64,000 nt of DNA from assembly GCA_964494805.1 (NCBI GenBank), contig CAZBST010000001.1, forward strand, positions 124,001 through 188,000. The letters are read 5' to 3'. This document shows, in pieces, positions 42,989 to 52,742 of the stretch. This DNA comes from CAIYOL01 sp964494805. GTDB lineage: Bacteria > Planctomycetota > Phycisphaerae > Sedimentisphaerales > Anaerobacaceae. Both the position numbers and the translations under genes were made by a program. Numbering within the stretch: the first letter of the stretch is position 1; each line of letters starts with the position of its first letter. The notes below the pieces were generated by a model. That model ran no database searches. It saw nothing but the letters and a program-made list of their open reading frames with translations, and was not told the origin of the DNA.

Positions 42989-44785
42989 TCATTTCGTATT
43001 TTCCATTGGTAGAGGGCTTAGGCGATAAAGATTTATATAATGTTCTCGATCAGTGCTTAACCGCTTGATAAATTGATAAGGCCTTATGTCTTTGCCAGCC
43101 GCCAGCGGCGCGATGTTCGCCATCTTCCAGTATTTATAATAAGGGGCTTTCGGTGCAAGTCCCATCCGTGAATCCCACGCTACATAAGTGATATTTCTTT
43201 TGTAGCATTCTATAACAAAGTCGTTAGGGTTATTTGCGTCGAAACTATTCGTATGGATAAAGCAATCCTTATACTGCGGCGCCATAATCTGCAGGATAGA
43301 AGGGGCTGTAGTTACGAGTTTATCGCCCTTTTTTGCATTATCTTTATACCAATCAAGGAGGTATTTAAATTCTATATCTCTTTCGCCGTTTCCCACTATG
43401 CGTACAACACCACACTGATTTGAGGTTATCATCAGTATCATTAATGCCAGGACGACAAAATCCGTAAGCAGCTTTCTCTTGCAGGCAAAGTGTTCTGCAA
43501 TAAGTGCAATAAAGGCTGTCAATATTGCAATATAAAACAGAGAGCCGCTGGCTCTGCTCAGCTTTGTCATCTTTGACAGCTCGCCGAATAGCATAAAGGC
43601 CCAGACAAGGGCTGCTATTAACACTATAATTTTAGATATGACTATCACCAGTTTTGGTAATTTGTCTTTTACCAGTTTCCAGAAGCTGCGCAGGCCGTAA
43701 ATGCAAACAAGTATAACAATTGCGGCAACGGTCACATGATATCTTGGCATAGGATATGGGTATTTGGCATGAACCAAGAAATAAGGCAGAAAGAACAGAA
43801 GCAAAACCAGAATATTCCACTGTCGCTTATACAATCCGTATACAGAGCCAAACAGAAAGCTTGCAAAAACAATGAGTCTGTTTGTATTCAGAGCGATTAC
43901 AGTTAAAATGTCTCCTGCATTCGGAGGTGGCGCAAATAAAGGATAGAATCCAACCCACCACAATTTTTGGGCGTGTTTGACAAAACCAATTCTTTTCATC
44001 CCTTCTTCGACAAACTGAGATGTGTATTCCCTGCTGAATATTTTAAGATAGTGAGTAGGCCCTGCGGCTTGCCAGCTTAATACCGTTCCGAGCATCCACA
44101 GGGCAAGAGGAACTGACGCCAAAGCGGCATAAACAAAGGCAGTGAGGCGTTGCTTTCTATCTTTGCTGTCTATCATATCCATAACAAAGGCACAGAGTAT
44201 AAGAGCTGCACCTTCATATCGCACCATTGTTGTAAGCGATGCGGCCAGATATGCCCATCTCGACCTTATGAATATAAGGTAGAATGTAGCCCATATAAAA
44301 AACAGTAGTGTAGTCTCAGCAATGGCCTCGGTTAATAGCCACAGCCCATAGGGGTTAATTATTGCTATGATTGCGAACCACACAGCTGCTCTGCCGATAA
44401 CTTTTCGTCCTGCCAGCCACAGCAGCACGGCAGTCAGAGGATGAGCTATTGAGTTGAGTAGCCATCCTCCGTGAAAATCGGGGGATTCCCCATCGGCAAT
44501 ATGTCCCAGTAATACCTGCAATATTCCAACCAGAGGCACTCGTTTATAATCGGTAGGTAATTTAAAGGATAAAATCTGTCGCCCCTGTGCTGCAAAGCAC
44601 TCGAAGTCAAAATGTGGAACAACTTGGTGGCCCCAGTAGATAACGGCGTGATAAATACCGAATGCCAGCAGCAGGAAGAACAGGAAAATATCAACATATT
44701 TCTCCTTCTTATCAACCTGTTGCAGCAGCCTTGGGGAAGAAATTGCTTTTGACGGCCTTATATCTTCCTGGTTTTCTTCTGCCAT
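42989..44785 (-). CDS. Membrane glycosyltransferase (GT-C type), copy 2
   Basis: 598 residues, the same length as copy 1. The first 345 residues are identical (shared motif HFDFECF, multiple TM segments); the rest is perhaps 80 % identical, with changes such as MPRYHVTVAAIVIL for HGRFHATIFAMVML. The ATG is 5 bp after the mtnA stop, so it is in the uvrA-mtnA operon and probably the parental copy, since its junction to mtnA is intact. Both copies keep full reading frames, so both are likely functional. Confidence 0.8.
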   Translation of the reverse strand: MAEENQEDIRPSKAISSPRLLQQVDKKEKYVDIFLFFLLLAFGIYHAVIYWGHQVVPHFDFECFAAQGRQILSFKLPTDYKRVPLVGILQVLLGHIADGESPDFHGGWLLNSIAHPLTAVLLWLAGRKVIGRAAVWFAIIAIINPYGLWLLTEAIAETTLLFFIWATFYLIFIRSRWAYLAASLTTMVRYEGAALILCAFVMDMIDSKDRKQRLTAFVYAALASVPLALWMLGTVLSWQAAGPTHYLKIFSREYTSQFVEEGMKRIGFVKHAQKLWWVGFYPLFAPPPNAGDILTVIALNTNRLIVFASFLFGSVYGLYKRQWNILVLLLFFLPYFLVHAKYPYPMPRYHVTVAAIVILVCIYGLRSFWKLVKDKLPKLVIVISKIIVLIAALVWAFMLFGELSKMTKLSRASGSLFYIAILTAFIALIAEHFACKRKLLTDFVVLALMILMITSNQCGVVRIVGNGERDIEFKYLLDWYKDNAKKGDKLVTTAPSILQIMAPQYKDCFIHTNSFDANNPNDFVIECYKRNITYVAWDSRMGLAPKAPYYKYWKMANIAPLAAGKDIRPYQFIKRLSTDREHYINLYRLSPLPMENTK

Positions 44786-44870
44786 AGTTTTTATCCGAGC
44801 ATTCGCCTGATTTTCTCTTCCGTCGGTTGTCTTATTATGCCTTTTTCTGAGATAATTGCCGTGATATTTT
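43751..44870. repeat. Perfect 1,120-bp direct repeat, unit 2
   Basis: Partner of 41792-42911. It covers the 5' part of glycosyltransferase copy 2 and the 3' end of the intact mtnA gene. Confidence 0.9.
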
Positions 44871-45852
44871 TAGCTGGCGTTACGTCAAAAGCAGGGTTGT
44901 AAATTTCGACTCCGTCCGGCGTGATTTTTTCATCACCCAAAAATCTCACTTCATCAGCCGACCTTTGCTCGATAGGTATCTGGTCGCCGCTTTTTATACT
45001 CAAATCAAATGTGCTTGACGGCGCAGCGAGATAAAAAGGTATGCCATGTTCCCGTGCCAGAACGCTCAGACTATAGGTGCCGATTTTATTTGCCGCATCT
45101 CCGTTTGCTGCTATTCGGTCGGCTCCGGTTATAACAGTGCTGATTTTACCCTGCTTCATCAGCCATCCCGCCATATTGTCGCAAATAACCGCTGCATCAA
45201 TCTCAGCTTGTTTCAATTCCCAGGCCGTCAATCGGGCGCCCTGCAGCAGCGGTCTTGTCTCATCGACATAAACTTTAAACTTTTTTCCTTTTTTATGTGC
45301 CTCGAACATCACTGATAGTGCTGTTCCCTGTCCCGCTGTCGCCAGCGCGCCGGCATTGCAGTGCGTCAAAATACCAGCCCCATCCTTGATAAATTTCTCA
45401 CCATTTTCCCCGATTTGCCTACACATATCCACATCTTCCTGACAAATAGCGTTTGCCTCGCCTAAAACAAGCTCCTGCAGTTCCCACAAGTTTGCCCCCG
45501 CTCGACCAGCAACACAATCCTCGGCCTTACTTTTAATCCTGTCCATCGCCCGGAACAGATTTGCCCCCGTCGGACGCGATGAGCCAAGATAATCCGCGGC
45601 TTTTTTCAGACATTCAACAGCATCACTTGTCGAGTCTTTATCGCTAAATTTCTGTATAGCCAGAACCAGCCCATAAGCTCCTGCAACCCCTATCGCAGGG
45701 GCCCCGCGAACAGTAAGTGTCTTAATTGCTTCATAGAGCTGTTCAATGTCCCGGCACCGCAGCTTGACAAGTTCGCCCGGCAATCGCCGCTGGTCTATAA
45801 GCTCCAAGAAGCCGTCCACGCCCCCAATCCATTTAATTGTTTCAGCAATCAT
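44791..45852 (-). CDS. mtnA: S-methyl-5-thioribose-1-phosphate isomerase
   Basis: 353 residues. TVRGAPAIGVAGAYGL is the MtnA/eIF2B-alpha-related signature; LTHCNAGALATAG holds the catalytic Cys and VITGADRIAANGDAANKIGT the catalytic Asp. It isomerises methylthioribose-1-phosphate in methionine salvage. The start overlaps the uvrA stop by 4 bp (ATGA). No other salvage gene is nearby. The 3' 80 bp also occurs in the duplicated fragment. Confidence 0.95.
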   Translation of the reverse strand: MIAETIKWIGGVDGFLELIDQRRLPGELVKLRCRDIEQLYEAIKTLTVRGAPAIGVAGAYGLVLAIQKFSDKDSTSDAVECLKKAADYLGSSRPTGANLFRAMDRIKSKAEDCVAGRAGANLWELQELVLGEANAICQEDVDMCRQIGENGEKFIKDGAGILTHCNAGALATAGQGTALSVMFEAHKKGKKFKVYVDETRPLLQGARLTAWELKQAEIDAAVICDNMAGWLMKQGKISTVITGADRIAANGDAANKIGTYSLSVLAREHGIPFYLAAPSSTFDLSIKSGDQIPIEQRSADEVRFLGDEKITPDGVEIYNPAFDVTPAKNITAIISEKGIIRQPTEEKIRRMLG

Positions 45853-48716
45853 ATTTCGTCACTCGTATCATCCTGTAGTTTGTTCTTCAAGTATCTTGCG
45901 GTGTAGCTTTGTTTGTTTCTTACCATATCTTCCGGCCTGCCCGTGGCAACCACCTCGCCGCCGGCATCCCCACCTTCCGGACCGAGGTCTATTATATAGT
46001 CCGCCATCTTGATAACGTCAAGATTATGTTCGATTACCACGACGGTATTACCCATATCGCACAACCGGCCCAGCACGTTTAGCAGATTATGAATGTCGGC
46101 AAAGTGTAGCCCCGTCGTCGGCTCATCTAACAGATACAGAGTCCGCCCCGTGGCGGCCTTGCCTAATTCGGCGGCAAGCTTTACCCGCTGCGCTTCACCG
46201 CCCGACAGTGTCGTTGATGATTGGCCTAATTGCATATAGCCCATTCCCACATCATTGAGCGTCCGCAGTATTCGTGTAATCGTCGGGAAATTAGCAAAGA
46301 AATCGAGCGCTTCTTCAATCCTCATATCGAGTATCTCTGCGATGTTCTTGCCTTTATACGTAACCTGCAGCGTCTCAGGATTATATCGCTTACCTCGGCA
46401 CGCCTGGCAGGTTACGAAAACGTCCGGCAGGAAATGCATCTCTATCTTCTTTGTTCCTTGTCCTCGGCAATCTTCACAGCGTCCGCCTTTGACGTTGAAG
46501 CTGAACCGCCCCGCCTTATAGCCGCGAATCTTCGCCTCTCGCGTCATCGAAAGCAGTTTTCTTATCAGGTCAAACACGCCGGTATATGTCGCCGGGTTAC
46601 TCCTGGGGGTCTTGCCAATCGGCGACTGGTCTATCTCTATGACCTTGTCTATTTGCGAAGTGCCAAGAATGGTCTTGTGCCTTCCCGGCTTTTCGCGAGA
46701 CGCGTAGAGCCGGTGCCTCAAGGCCCTCAATAAAATCTGGCTTACCAGAGTGCTCTTGCCGGAGCCGGAAACGCCTGTCACGCAGATAAATACCCCCAGC
46801 GGAAATTTCACATCGAGATTTTTAAGATTGTTCTCAGCGGCGCCTTTTACTTCGATGCACCTTCTAAGGTTGTAGCTTCTTCTCTTCATTGGCAGGGCTA
46901 TTTTTTTCCTGCCGCTTAGATATTCGCCGGTCAGCGATTCGGAACAGCTGGTAATCGTTTTATAATCGCCTTGGACAACGACTTCGCCGCCGCGCGCACC
47001 CGCCGCAGGGCCGATATCGATGATATGGTCTGCACTTTTGATAATGTCCTCATCATGCTCCACAACCAAAACCGTATTGCCGAGCTTGCTGAGTCGCTTA
47101 AGTATGCCTAATAATCGGTTGTTGTCGCGTTTGTGCAGACCTATTGTCGGCTCATCAAGCACGTAACACACCCCTACCAGACCGCTGCCGACCTGTGTGG
47201 CTAAGCGAATCCGTTGGGCCTCCCCGCCGGCGAGCGTGCTGCTCCTTCTGTCTAATGTCAGATAGCCAATCCCGACATCGACCATGAATTTCAGTCGTGC
47301 CTTTATCTCCCTCAATATCTGGTCTGCAATCAGTGATTGCTCCTTGTTTAATACCAATTTATTGAAAAACTCCTGTGCCTTCTCGATACTCAATGAGGCC
47401 AACTGATGTATGCTTGTGCCTCCTACCGTAACAGCAACGGCCTCAGGCCGAAGTCGGGCGCCCCCGCAGCTTCGACAAGGTTGCTCCGAAAGAAAACTGT
47501 GTAATCTTTCCTTAACATATTCGCTGCTGGTTGTTTTCCATCGCCGCGTAAGGTTCGGGATAACTCCTTCGAAGTGAAAACCGTAATCTTTTGTATCTGA
47601 TGCCGTCGTGCCGTACAGTAGAATCTTTTTTATCTCTTTTGGTATCTGCTCGAAAGGAATCGATTTGCTGATACCGACATTTCTGCAGAACCTTTTGACA
47701 AGCCGGTTATAGTAAATATTCATTCGCTTGCCCCCTTTGCGCCACGCCTCGATAGCCCCTCGCTCCAACGAAACGCTTTTGTCAGGGACAATTAAATCGG
47801 GGTCAAATTCCAGAATTGTCCCGAGGCCGTCGCAGCTTTTGCAGGCGCCGTACGGGCTGTTAAAGCTGAATAGTCGCGGTGAAAGCTCCTCAAGGGACGC
47901 CTGCGGGTGTTTGGGGCAGGCGAACCTCTCGCTGTAGATGATCTCCTTCCACTTCTTGTCTCCGCGGCTTTTTGTATCTGCATCCGGCTCCTGCACCAGC
48001 ACCAATACTATCCCATCAGCCAGCTTCAGTGCCGTCTCCACCGAATCAGCCAGCCGAATACGGACAGAGTCCTTGATAATCAGTCTGTCGATGACTGCTG
48101 CAATGTCGTGCTTTTTGTTCTTGCCCAAAAGCGGGACATTCTTTAAATCATAAATATCACCATCAACGCGCACACGCACAAAGCCCTGCTGTTGTATGCC
48201 GGCTAAAATGTCTCGATGCTCACCTTTTTTGCCGCGAATCAGCGGGGCGCAAATCTGGATTTTAGTGCCCTCCGGCTGGGCGAGTATCGACTCGACTATT
48301 TGTGAGGAATGCTGGCTTGTAATCTCTTTGCCGCAGACCCAGCAGTGCGGCTGACCCACACGGGCAAAAAGCAATCTGAAATAATCATAGATTTCGGTGG
48401 TGGTAGCCACCGTTGAGCGGGGATTGCTGCTGGCGCTTCGCTGCTCGATTGCAATAGTAGGCGGCAGACCAGTAATATCGGCTACCGCCGGTTTTTGCAT
48501 CTGTTCGAGAAACTGTCTCGCATAAGCGCTAAGCGATTCGACATACTTTCTCCTGCCCTCGGCGTAAATGGTATCAAAGGCCAGTGAGCTTTTGCCCGAG
48601 CCGGAAATTCCGGTAATCACCACTAATTTATCCCGCGGAATGCTCAGATTGATGTTCTTGAGGTTATGCTCCGCAGCCCCTGTAATCTTAATGACTTTTT
48701 CCGCTCGTCCTGCCAT
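45849..48716 (-). CDS. uvrA: Excinuclease ABC subunit A
   Basis: About 955 residues from ATG 48716 (MAGRAEKVIKITG). Two ABC ATPase units: P-loops GISGSGKSSLAFDTIYAEG and GVSGSGKSTLVSQ, with LSGGEAQR-type signatures. Zinc ribbons are CKSCDGLGT and CEDCRGQG...CQACRGKR. It recognises DNA lesions with UvrB. An in-frame ATG 18 codons upstream would give a non-family leader. It heads the operon to the glycosyltransferases and is divergent from the ceramidase-like gene. Confidence 0.97.
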   Translation of the reverse strand: MAGRAEKVIKITGAAEHNLKNINLSIPRDKLVVITGISGSGKSSLAFDTIYAEGRRKYVESLSAYARQFLEQMQKPAVADITGLPPTIAIEQRSASSNPRSTVATTTEIYDYFRLLFARVGQPHCWVCGKEITSQHSSQIVESILAQPEGTKIQICAPLIRGKKGEHRDILAGIQQQGFVRVRVDGDIYDLKNVPLLGKNKKHDIAAVIDRLIIKDSVRIRLADSVETALKLADGIVLVLVQEPDADTKSRGDKKWKEIIYSERFACPKHPQASLEELSPRLFSFNSPYGACKSCDGLGTILEFDPDLIVPDKSVSLERGAIEAWRKGGKRMNIYYNRLVKRFCRNVGISKSIPFEQIPKEIKKILLYGTTASDTKDYGFHFEGVIPNLTRRWKTTSSEYVKERLHSFLSEQPCRSCGGARLRPEAVAVTVGGTSIHQLASLSIEKAQEFFNKLVLNKEQSLIADQILREIKARLKFMVDVGIGYLTLDRRSSTLAGGEAQRIRLATQVGSGLVGVCYVLDEPTIGLHKRDNNRLLGILKRLSKLGNTVLVVEHDEDIIKSADHIIDIGPAAGARGGEVVVQGDYKTITSCSESLTGEYLSGRKKIALPMKRRSYNLRRCIEVKGAAENNLKNLDVKFPLGVFICVTGVSGSGKSTLVSQILLRALRHRLYASREKPGRHKTILGTSQIDKVIEIDQSPIGKTPRSNPATYTGVFDLIRKLLSMTREAKIRGYKAGRFSFNVKGGRCEDCRGQGTKKIEMHFLPDVFVTCQACRGKRYNPETLQVTYKGKNIAEILDMRIEEALDFFANFPTITRILRTLNDVGMGYMQLGQSSTTLSGGEAQRVKLAAELGKAATGRTLYLLDEPTTGLHFADIHNLLNVLGRLCDMGNTVVVIEHNLDVIKMADYIIDLGPEGGDAGGEVVATGRPEDMVRNKQSYTARYLKNKLQDDTSDEI

Positions 48717-48909
48717 AATTATCTCTTCGCTGTCAAGAGCAGTCGCTCTGTGAAAAATCCACAATAACACAAACTAATTATTGTAGCAAAGCCCCACAAG
48801 AAAGTAAAATGTTTTTGGCCGTTCTTTCCTGCATAGACAGAGGGCCGTTAAGATGGAAACAAAAGAGTCACATAACCAGAATTTATAATCTTGTTCTCAG
48901 TCAACAGCT

Positions 48910-50301
48910 ATGCAAAAAAAACAGAGCAAAAAGGCGCAGCAATGGGTCAAGCGGATTTCCAAAACCGTGCTGGCTTTCATGATTCTCATGATTCTTCCGT
49001 GGCCGGCAGATAACAGCACATATGTTGGGAGCGACTATCAGAAATCGACACTGGCTCGGCTTTATGAAAAGCCTGTTAGTTTGGCTGAGCCCGGGGCAAT
49101 CTGGGTCGGCACTGCTGAAGTGGATATCACACCGCCAGCCGGACATCCACTGGCGGGGCATTCTCAACGCATACCGAAAGGCTATAAGAATATTCACTCG
49201 CGGTGCTATGGGCGTGCATTGACTTTGGCTTCGGGTTCGCAGATGGTGACTATTCTAACGGCGGATTTGCTGACCATTCATCAGGTTGTTTCGGAGGAGG
49301 TTCTGGCCAAGGCCGGATTGGAAGCCGACGAGGTTTACTTTACGGCAGGTCATACTCATGCCGGACCGGGTGGATATGTTGATCGTTGGATAGAGGAAAT
49401 TTTTCTTGGTAAATATAACGCAGAGTACTTTGACTTTCTGACTACGAAACTGGCTGAGGCTATCAAAGAATCACGAAAAAAATTGACAAAAGCCCAGGTG
49501 GGTCTGCTGATGGTCGATGGAAGCACGGCTCTGAAGGATAGAATTAGCAGGGACCTTCCTACATTTGGCAAACTTTCAGCATTGGTTTTCAAAAAGGACG
49601 GAGATGACAGCGCCAATGCCAAGGCTGTGCTGGTCTCGTATAGTGCACATCCTACGATTCTGACTCAGCACCAGCGTGATCTTAGCGCCGGCTATCCCGG
49701 CACGCTCGTTGATGAATTGAAACGCAAAACGGGTGCAGGCCTGGTTATGTTCTCTGCAGGTTCTGTCGGGTGTACCTGTCCTACTTTTGGCAGGCCGCGA
49801 CCCGAGGAAAGGTATGCCAGGTCGGAAGCCTACGGTATGCTGGTTGCGCATTTAATTACAAATAGCTGGCACCGGATGAAGTATGAGCGTGAATTAGTGA
49901 TGTGGAATGAGAGGCTCCAGGTCGACCTGCCGACATTTCGAATGACGGTCGGTAAGAGGTGGCGGTTAAATCCACTGTTCACGGGACACCTGCTCGACCG
50001 CCGGACGCACCTACATGTCATTCGTATCGGAAAAGCAGTGCTGGTAGGTTTTCCTGCTGATTATAGTAGCGACCTTGCGCTTATGCTGGATGGCTGGTTT
50101 TCAGAGCGGGGCCTGGAATTCGTGCCGACCAGTTTCAATGGAGACTGGCGAGGATATGTGACTTCAAGTGAGACGTTCTTCGGGCGTGGCAGATATGAGA
50201 CGCGGTTGATGAATTATTACGGGCCGTGGATGGGTGAGTATCTCAACGACCTGGCGAAGCGTATGGTTGAGCGTATGATGCCGTCACAGGAAACTCAGTG
50301 A
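48910..50301 (+). CDS. Neutral/alkaline ceramidase-like exported protein
   Basis: 463 residues with a signal-anchor near residues 18-35. The mature start WVGTAEVDITPPAGHPLAGH is the N-terminal signature of the neutral ceramidase-like family, and TADLLTIHQ, TAGHTHAGPGGY and SYSAHPTILTQHQ carry the His/Asp residues of the zinc site. Family members hydrolyse ceramide; many bacterial members have unknown amide or lipid substrates. Its stop overlaps the start of endonuclease V, an unexpected partner. Confidence 0.82.
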   Translation: MQKKQSKKAQQWVKRISKTVLAFMILMILPWPADNSTYVGSDYQKSTLARLYEKPVSLAEPGAIWVGTAEVDITPPAGHPLAGHSQRIPKGYKNIHSRCYGRALTLASGSQMVTILTADLLTIHQVVSEEVLAKAGLEADEVYFTAGHTHAGPGGYVDRWIEEIFLGKYNAEYFDFLTTKLAEAIKESRKKLTKAQVGLLMVDGSTALKDRISRDLPTFGKLSALVFKKDGDDSANAKAVLVSYSAHPTILTQHQRDLSAGYPGTLVDELKRKTGAGLVMFSAGSVGCTCPTFGRPRPEERYARSEAYGMLVAHLITNSWHRMKYERELVMWNERLQVDLPTFRMTVGKRWRLNPLFTGHLLDRRTHLHVIRIGKAVLVGFPADYSSDLALMLDGWFSERGLEFVPTSFNGDWRGYVTSSETFFGRGRYETRLMNYYGPWMGEYLNDLAKRMVERMMPSQETQ

Positions 50302-51020
50302 GTTTTATGGAAATAAAAAAGCTGCATAACTGGAATCTGTCTTATTCTCAGGCAATAGCTTTGCAAAAGCAACTTAGTGAGAAGGTGCAGATGATTGAAT
50401 TGAAAAACCAGCCAAAAACCATTGCTGGTATTGATTGTGCTCTAAGTAAAGACAATCAGAAAATTATTGCTGTTGCTGTTGTTTTGAGAACACAACCCGC
50501 ACAAAAAGACCTCTGGGGGCCGGTGGAATCTTTAGGCTTTGAAATCATTGAAAAAACAAATGCCGTTCAAAAAATCAATTTCCCTTATATTCCCGGCCTG
50601 CTTTCTTTCCGCGAAGCACCTGCCTGCATCGCCGCTGTCGAAAAGTTAAAAAATGAGCCGGATGCTTTCGTCATTGATGGCCAGGGCCTCGCCCACCCAC
50701 GCCGATTCGGACTGGCCTGTCATCTGGGCTTGTTTTTCGACAAACCCACTATCGGCTGTGCAAAAAGCAGATTAACAGGGAGCTTTGAATACCCGGCACC
50801 TGAAAAAGGGTCCTACAGCCCACTGAAGGACAGTGAAGAGATTATTGGAGCGGTGGTTAGAACACGCACCAATGTTGAGCCGCTTTTTATCTCCGTAGGC
50901 AACAAATGCTCACTGAAAAATGCAATTGAAATCATCCTCAACTGCACAACAAAATATCGCATTCCTGAACCAACCAGATTGGCACACCAACTGGTCAGCG
51001 CACTAAAGCTAAAGACTTAA
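50298..51020 (+). CDS. nfi: Endonuclease V
   Basis: 240 residues. IAGIDCALSKDNQKIIAVAV (metal Asp), PYIPGLLSFREAPACIAAV (the conserved FREAP) and VIDGQGLAHPRRFGLACHLG (Asp, His) define EndoV, which nicks DNA 3' to deaminated bases such as inosine and can act on inosine RNA. GTG 50298 overlaps the ceramidase-like stop (GTGA) and follows AGGAAA; ATG 50307 is an alternative. It converges with the cyclophilin gene. Confidence 0.95.
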   Translation: MSFMEIKKLHNWNLSYSQAIALQKQLSEKVQMIELKNQPKTIAGIDCALSKDNQKIIAVAVVLRTQPAQKDLWGPVESLGFEIIEKTNAVQKINFPYIPGLLSFREAPACIAAVEKLKNEPDAFVIDGQGLAHPRRFGLACHLGLFFDKPTIGCAKSRLTGSFEYPAPEKGSYSPLKDSEEIIGAVVRTRTNVEPLFISVGNKCSLKNAIEIILNCTTKYRIPEPTRLAHQLVSALKLKT

Positions 51021-51059
51021 CTGGATTTAATTCTGCGTTTTAGGCAGGACGGTTCACCT

Positions 51060-51653
51060 CTATTTATCGGAGACAACCTTTGCTGATTTTATCACTACTG
51101 GCTCGACGGGAACGTTAGCGTGCGGGCCTTTTTGCGCCGTTTTAACTACTGCTATTTTATCCACCGTTTCTAACCCATCGACCACTTTTCCAAACACTGC
51201 ATATCCAGGCTTATCCGGCCCTGCATAGTTTAGAAAATCATTATTCCTATGATTGATAAAAAACTGGCTGGTAGCGCTATTGGGATTATTTGTTCGGGCC
51301 ATTGCGATAGTGCCCCTGTCATTTTTCAGCCCGTTGTTTGCCTCGTTGATGATAGGTGGATGCGTTTTCTTTTGTGCCATATCTGGCGTAAATCCGCCGC
51401 CCTGTATCATAAAATTCGGTATCACCCTGTGAAATATCGTCCCGTCATAGAAATCTTCCTCTACATACGTCAGGAAGTTCTTTACTGTGATTGGTGCTGC
51501 TTTCTCATCGAGTTCAATAACAATATCACCCATAGTCGTTTCCAGTTTTACCTTCTTCGGTTTTGCGTCCATTTGCTTCGGCTCCTCAGTTTTTGCAGTA
51601 GCGATAATTAAAAATATTGTCGGCAGCAAAATAAACAGAATCCTGCGAATCAT
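51060..51653 (-). CDS. Exported cyclophilin-type peptidyl-prolyl isomerase
   Basis: About 197 residues from ATG 51653 (GGAGG 8 bases upstream). A signal peptide (RRILFILLPTIFLIIATA) leads to a complete cyclophilin domain: FHRVIPNFMIQGGGF (catalytic Arg), MARTNNPNSATSQFFIN and VFGKVVDGLETV. It probably assists folding in the periplasm. It is the last gene of the envelope run but is separated from the oxidoreductase by about 66 bp. Confidence 0.92.
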   Translation of the reverse strand: MIRRILFILLPTIFLIIATAKTEEPKQMDAKPKKVKLETTMGDIVIELDEKAAPITVKNFLTYVEEDFYDGTIFHRVIPNFMIQGGGFTPDMAQKKTHPPIINEANNGLKNDRGTIAMARTNNPNSATSQFFINHRNNDFLNYAGPDKPGYAVFGKVVDGLETVDKIAVVKTAQKGPHANVPVEPVVIKSAKVVSDK

Positions 51654-51719
51654 AAGATAATCCTCCAAAAACAAAAAATTTTATGAATCATCAACTATTC
51701 GTAACGAATAAAAACTCCT

Positions 51720-52736
51720 TTAATCCCACTTGTGTTTTTTAACAGAGGTGAGAATCTTCTCGGCACATTCCATCGCTGCCAGACCTTCTTCAGCACTGAC
51801 CTCGGGCTTCGACGCCTTATTTGCAACAGCCCGCAGGAAAACCTCCTGCTCAAGGTACAGCGGCTCATTGTCGTCTATCTGCAGCTTCTCGTAATGAACC
51901 AGCTTTGTCCAGTCGGTCTTTAACAAATCAAACTTTCCGCCCTGTTTGAGCTGACGGATTTTATTTATCAATTCGATGTTGTCGGTATCGGCCTTTATAA
52001 TCGTGCCACTTTTCTCTAAATAATTTAGGCTCAGATACGCCTGCTGGCTGAATACCCTCACCTTTCGCTCGGTCTTAAGTGCCAGTCTGGATGCGGTGAC
52101 GTTTGCAATACAGCCGTTCTCGAAGGATATTCTTGCGTTACAGATATCTTCTTTTTCAGGGTCGATAACACCTATACCGACGGCGTCAACTTTTTCTACC
52201 TTACTTGCCGCCAGAGACAAAATAATATCAATGTCGTGAATCATCACGTCCAGCACAACGCCAATATCTGTTGAGCGGAAAGGATATGGACTGATTCGGG
52301 TGGACTCGATGAACTTGGGTGAAATCTCAAGCCGTTTCATCGCCTGAACAACGGGGTTACAACGCTCAGAATGGCCGACGGCAGCGATAACACCACGATT
52401 CTTCGTAAGCTCCACAATCTCACGCGCCTGGTTAATATCGGCTGCCAACGGCTTTTCAATCATCACCGCAACACCGTTCTTGATAAAAAACCTTGCCAGT
52501 TCATAGTGCGCAGTCGTCGGTGTTGCTATTGCTACCGCATCAACTTTACCCAGTATATCGCCGCAGTCGGCAGACGCAGAGCACTTATATTTCCTGGCGA
52601 GCTTTCTAGCTTTATTTATATCCGTATCAACGACAGCAATCAAATCACTTTGTGGCAGGCTGTCATAGACCTTCGTATGTATCGCTCCCATTTTGCCTGC
52701 GCCTATAACGGCAGTGCGTATTCGTTCATTCTTCAT
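51720..52736 (-). CDS. Gfo/Idh/MocA-family oxidoreductase
   Basis: 338 residues: an N-terminal NAD(P) Rossmann fold (AVIGAGKMGAIHTKVYDSLP) and EKPLA, the conserved Lys motif of the family; the C-terminal half is the (beta/alpha) substrate domain. It follows lpxA by 6 bp. In many Gram-negatives an oxidoreductase of this family sits beside lpxA; in some it is GnnA, which oxidises UDP-GlcNAc so that amide-linked lipid A can be made. No aminotransferase (GnnB) is seen here, so that role is speculative. Confidence 0.85.
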   Translation of the reverse strand: MKNERIRTAVIGAGKMGAIHTKVYDSLPQSDLIAVVDTDINKARKLARKYKCSASADCGDILGKVDAVAIATPTTAHYELARFFIKNGVAVMIEKPLAADINQAREIVELTKNRGVIAAVGHSERCNPVVQAMKRLEISPKFIESTRISPYPFRSTDIGVVLDVMIHDIDIILSLAASKVEKVDAVGIGVIDPEKEDICNARISFENGCIANVTASRLALKTERKVRVFSQQAYLSLNYLEKSGTIIKADTDNIELINKIRQLKQGGKFDLLKTDWTKLVHYEKLQIDDNEPLYLEQEVFLRAVANKASKPEVSAEEGLAAMECAEKILTSVKKHKWD

Positions 52737-52742
52737 CGTTTG

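Noticed and set aside
41030..44785. Assembly duplication of the glycosyltransferase gene
   Set aside because: The copies differ at many positions over 700 bp and at the mtnA junction, so two real loci exist; only the identical tract itself would need read-level proof.
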